This document shows, one piece after another, positions 60,671 through 64,000 of a DNA stretch of 64,000 bases; the first letter of the stretch is position 1; every line of letters starts with the position of its first letter. The stretch is from the NCBI GenBank assembly GCA_025399215.1, contig MU621097.1, positions 1-64,000 of the forward strand, in the 5' to 3' direction. This stretch comes from Globomyces pollinis-pini. Taxonomy: Eukaryota; Chytridiomycota; Chytridiomycetes; Rhizophydiales; Globomycetaceae. Position numbers and translations under genes: made by a program. Below the pieces are notes generated by a model. That model was not told where the DNA came from. It saw only the letters and a program-made list of their open reading frames with translations, and made no database searches.

Positions 60671-61086
60671 ATGACCAGAACCAATATCCCAGAACTTAAA
60701 AGGTAAAGGAAAGCAAGTGCAGATTCGATAAGGACTTGATGATGGTTTACTATCACCCGATCCTACAATACAAATACCAATTTACAACCTATTCATTAGA
60801 TTCAATCAATTACTGATGATTTAGATACTTGGACAAACGCTTATCCTTACAATTAAATGGAAATAGAAAAGTAATTGGAGTATTGAGAGGTTTGGATATG
60901 AAAGATCTCACAAATAGGATTTGACCCCTTCATGAACATTGTTTTGGAGGATACAGTGGAAATTATTTCTGAAAAAGAGAGTAAGCAAATTGGATCTGTG
61001 GTATTTAAGTAAGATACTCATTTTAGGTCATTCGTGGAAACTCTATTACAATCATGGAAGCTCTGGAACGTATTCCCTTGTATTAA
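60671..61086 (+). CDS. SNRPG: Spliceosomal Sm protein G
   Basis: Four exons with introns at 60703-60824 (122 nt), 60890-60917 (28 nt) and 61001-61026 (26 nt) give 79 residues, the normal SmG size. IPELKR|YLDKRLSLQLNGNRKV, then GVLRGFDPFMNIVLEDTVEI and SVVIRGNSITIMEALERIP reproduce SmG, including the Sm1 and Sm2 motifs (RGNS). SmG is one of the seven ring proteins on U1, U2, U4 and U5 snRNAs. The first intron is four times longer than is usual here. No shorter splice fits, because ELK-R-YLDKRL is contiguous in the family. Confidence 0.95.
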
Positions 61087-61376
61087 TAAAATCCTTATTA
61101 CATAATGGACAATTTTACAACTTAAAGACACATACCTAGTCTAATTACTAGAACTATGATAGTTCTGTCTCATTCTTGGTCTCTCCTTTGGGTGTCGTTT
61201 TTGCTCCCAAATAGCGAAAGGTGACAGGAATGTTCACATCAGTCAGTAGGAGAGATTAATTGATCCCAGTTCAGAAGCTCAATTAGTAGTTCTTTATCGT
61301 AATTTTTGGAGTTTGTTTCATTTGATTGGAAGTGGCAAAAATTGTCACAAATTCTTCAAATTCTTCACTTTTTAAA
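61087..61376. promoter_or_regulatory. Intergenic, SmG 3' end and RPL26 promoter
   Basis: 290 bp. A GTTCTG...CTCATTC-type region at 61160-61250 is less AT-rich than its surroundings. No ribosomal-protein promoter element is recognised with confidence. Confidence 0.35.
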
Positions 61377-61910
61377 ATGAAGCAATCCGCAGATGGTAAG
61401 TAACATCCATCCATCCATCCATTATTTATACCACTATGTACGAGTAAAGGATTCAAACAAATCGACTTGTTCATTCAAATAATCACAAAAGACCTCTATT
61501 AATCATCTTAGTCACCTCCAGTCGCCGTAAATGCAGAAAGGCCCACTTCACTGCTCCTTCCAACATCCGTCGTAAGATCATGTCTTCTGGTTTGAGCAAG
61601 GAACTCCACAAGAAGTACAAGGTTAAATCTATGCCAATCCGTGTTAAGGATGAAGTCAAGGTTGTCCGTGGTTCATACAAGGGACAAACCGGTATCGTCA
61701 CCGAATGTTACCGTCGTAAATTCGTCATCCACGTTGACAAAATCAACCGTGAAAAGGCTAACGGTAATTATAGATTATTGTTCTTATATAGTAGGTGCTT
61801 CTGTCCCAGTTCCAATCGATGCTTCCAAGGTTGTCATCACCAAATTGCACCTTGACAAGGACCGTAAATCACTCTTGGAACGTAAAGTTGTCCACAAAAT
61901 CATTGGTTAA
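61377..61910 (+). CDS. RPL26: Large-subunit ribosomal protein uL24 (L26)
   Basis: Three exons with introns of 116 nt (61396-61511) and 31 nt give 128 residues. [23 protein letters not shown], the [20 protein letters not shown] stretch with [11 protein letters not shown] (KOW motif), [18 protein letters not shown] and [13 protein letters not shown] match eukaryotic L26. Codon use differs sharply from the neighbours: C-ending codons (GTC, ACC, AAC) and AAG dominate, as expected of a very highly expressed gene. The long first intron lies near the 5' end, as in many ribosomal protein genes, and holds a short ATCC tandem repeat. Confidence 0.96.
61404..61422 (+). repeat. CATC tetranucleotide microsatellite in RPL26 intron 1
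   Basis: Four and a half tandem copies of CATC lie just inside the donor side of the 116-nt intron. Confidence 0.8.
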
Positions 61911-62103
61911 ACTATTTGTCTTATATTTCAAATATAAAGGTCAACTCCACACTTGAATTCGAGCAGGTTTAACCACCTAGTCCTTTTAAAGGGCCAAACT
62001 CTTCAAGTTGTTGTTTTTTGCAATGTCTGCAATTCATACTTTGAAAGTCTTGGTTAATGAGTAAAGAATTAAGTTCTTCTTGAAGTTGAAATTATTTATT
62101 AGG

Positions 62104-63135
62104 CTACACCCCAAATGAGTATACACCAGCTAAATCTTCAATTGGTTGTTGGTAACGAGGATATGAACCAAGAACACGAACTTGACCAAATTCCTGTAAG
62201 TTCGCAATTGCCTTGCCCATACGATCATCACTTGTACCACAGTCGACATCAATATATACACTGTACTCCCAAGGTTTTTGGAGTCTAATTGAACGAGAAG
62301 AAGGTCGAGATTCGATTTTGGAGATACTAGAATTGTGAGTTATACGGAAGATAAAAAAGAATAGATATGAGAGACCGGTGTTCATATATGGAATTCTTAC
62401 TTGATATCACGATGGGAAAACACAGTGATGGCTTTAGCAAAAGCACCAATTTGATTTTTCAACACAACCTCCAAACTGGTACGAGGAAGTAAATGACGCT
62501 CTGGAGTTATTGGTGTTTTAGAAACAAGAGCATAACGAGTAACAGCAGGAGATCCAATAACTTCTAAAACTTGCAGTCCATACATTTTCGCTGCTCGTTC
62601 ACTGGCAATTGCAGCAACAGTGTTAGATTTGGATTCTTGTATATGTTTACAAGAAAAAGCAGTGTCTAGAGACTGTACCAATTTCTTTCCAGTTAAAGTG
62701 CCTAGAAATGGACGACATTGATCAAATGCATAAGGATGAGAATGAATTTCAACGAGGGAAGAAAGAGTTGCACCACTCCATCCAACCAAGCATTGCTTTT
62801 CTTCATGTTCATATTCACCAACGATATGCAAATCATATTTTGAAAGTAAGTCAAGTACTCCAAAGAAAGTACCAGCAATTGAGTTTTCAATGGGGACAAT
62901 ACCCAAATCAATAGATCCATTTTTAACAGCTTCACAAACCTACCAAATATTAAGATTGATATCTATACCGTTTCAAAAGATACAAATGGTTTTGATTCCT
63001 TCAATTTATTCTTGAAATGAGATTGAGAATGGAACAATTGCATCAAAGCATCTTCAGAATGTGACCCAGCAATACCTTGATTGAGTAATCAAATTTCTTA
63101 CCTTCAAATCCTACTTTAAATTCCCCTTGAACCAT
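62104..63135 (-). CDS. PHA2: Prephenate dehydratase with ACT domain (phenylalanine synthesis)
   Basis: Four exons with introns of 26, 29 and 74 nt give 300 residues. The start reads MVQGEFKVGFEG|IAGSHSEDA, the first PDT lobe. DLGIVPIENSIAGTFFGVLD is the substrate-binding signature, SNTVAAIASERAAKMYGL the second lobe, and ITVFSHRDI|NISKIESRPSS the start of the C-terminal ACT regulatory domain, which carries the ESRP phenylalanine-binding motif. The enzyme turns prephenate into phenylpyruvate and is feedback-inhibited by phenylalanine. Its presence implies the organism makes its own phenylalanine, so it is not a strongly reduced parasite. The 74-nt last intron is long for this region. The gene converges on RPL26. 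Confidence 0.95.
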
Positions 63136-63895
63136 TGAATGATGAAAAAGATGAAGAATTCTCAACGTGACTCTTGGCTCTTGTGATCTAACCATTCACC
63201 ATCATTCACTTAATATCTAATATATGCTAATTATTATTAACGTATCGGTAAGATGCTCTCAAATGCTTACTCTAAATTGATTGTCAAATTACATGTAAGA
63301 TAAAGTTGGTAACCACAGGAATCATGTAATCGATGTCCTAATTCATTTATTTCTGTTAATTGAGTAAAAATATATTCGTGCAGAGATATCATCTTCGCTA
63401 TTTCATTATTTGCATGTATTCTCGATTTTTAGACTTTCCGAAGCTAACCATCTTCAATCGAACAATTATTTCTAACTATCTTCAATCAAATAATTATTTC
63501 TAACGAATCCTACTAAAGACTAAATCAATTATTTCTATACATACCACATTTTTCCTTGATTCATATCTTTCAACCACTGAACTGCACCTTCGTGTCCTTC
63601 TCCTTCTTATCATATATTTCGTGTCTTTCTCTTTCTTAACATATCTTTCGTGTTCTAGATATGTTCAGCCGAACTTTACCACTTTAGTAATGATCTGATT
63701 TCCAATCTCCACATCCTCACATCTGGCTTTGGAAATTTTGTTCATTCCTTTAATATAGTTCTTACTGATTCTTTAAGACATTCTCCAAACACAAAACTAA
63801 AAACTCGGGAAATTCTCTGACATAAAATCCTAATAATCCAATCCCAGCAAGTCGAACGTTCAGCTATTAAACTTCATGTAATAATCAGCTCTATC
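63136..63895. other. Intergenic with degenerate short repeats
   Basis: 760 bp, the largest gene-free stretch. At 63451-63505 the block TCTTCAATC-RA-AYAATTATTTCTAAC is repeated two to three times, and at 63588-63655 the phrase TTTCGTGT-CTTTCTC-TTCTTA recurs. No frame or RNA structure is recognised. It should contain the promoters of both flanking genes. Confidence 0.45.
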
Positions 63896-64000
63896 ATGTC
63901 TGCATTATGGATAAGTTTAACATGTTTGGCCATAAGTTTTAAGTCGCTAGATTGCGAAATCCTTGATAATCCAAGGGCTGTATCGAATTGTCACCAAGAA
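63896..64000 (+). CDS. 5' end of a probable secreted protein (partial)
   Basis: An ATG at 63896 opens a frame that runs to the window edge (35 codons). The first ~17 residues (SALWISLTCLAISF) are hydrophobic and followed by SLDCEILDNPRAVSNCH, which looks like a signal peptide and the beginning of a cysteine-containing secreted domain. The cysteine spacing is too short to name a domain. Confidence is limited by length. Confidence 0.5.
   Translation, partial: MSALWISLTCLAISFKSLDCEILDNPRAVSNCHQE

Overview
The window is a gene-dense stretch of an AT-rich eukaryotic nuclear genome: about 38 protein-coding genes in 64 kb on both strands, split by many very short GT-AG introns, nearly all 22-42 nt. 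The gene set is that of a free-living, mitochondriate fungus-like organism: ARB1 (ABCF), Wee1, a Cdc11-type septin, Rat1/XRN2, PTPA, an Ufo1-like F-box protein, fungal wax-synthase-type acyltransferases, a chitin-binding glyoxal oxidase, prephenate dehydratase and two mitochondrial ribosomal proteins. Two genes belong to the cilium: the intraflagellar transport protein IFT43 and an LRRC71-type axonemal leucine-rich-repeat protein. Together these point to a flagellated (zoosporic) early-diverging fungus or close holomycotan relative (chytrid, sanchytrid or aphelid grade). I cannot name the species. I saw no tRNA, rRNA, transposon or CRISPR array.

Layout. 0-16 kb: tail of an unknown gene, membrane acyltransferase, MMTAG2-like RS protein, ARB1, Wee1 kinase, septin, EF-hand protein, Rat1/XRN2, PTPA and IFT43. 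16-21 kb: a secreted glyoxal oxidase with five hevein-type chitin-binding domains, then a choline-transporter-like (PNS1) protein. 21-25.5 kb: three tandem wax-synthase-type MBOAT acyltransferases. 25.6-32.7 kb: mitochondrial uS12, the F-box/WD40/UIM protein and a large DDT/WHIM chromatin protein. 32.7-44.6 kb: cullin, LRRC71-like protein, armadillo/SPRY protein and a coiled-coil protein. 44.9-47.3 kb: Hub1/UBL5, mitochondrial uS5 and proteasome beta1. 47.5-50.1 kb: three tandem single-pass membrane paralogues. 50-64 kb: unknown protein, SRP9, an unresolved gene, cytosolic prolyl-tRNA synthetase, HMG-box protein, PRPP synthetase, MFS transporter, an unknown protein, SmG, ribosomal protein L26, prephenate dehydratase and the start of a secreted protein.

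Most genes are unrelated housekeeping neighbours, often in divergent or convergent pairs with gaps of 80-300 bp. The exceptions are two tandem duplications and the 20-nt gap between UBL5 and mitochondrial uS5. Splice junctions were inferred from protein-family conservation and reading-frame closure. Where I give a protein length the spliced length divides by three, but no transcript data were available. The strongest unusual signals are the miniature introns, an apparent 1-nt exon in the cullin gene, two outlier long introns in SmG and RPL26, a 40-bp hairpin upstream of the proteasome gene, and the lineage-specific tandem families.
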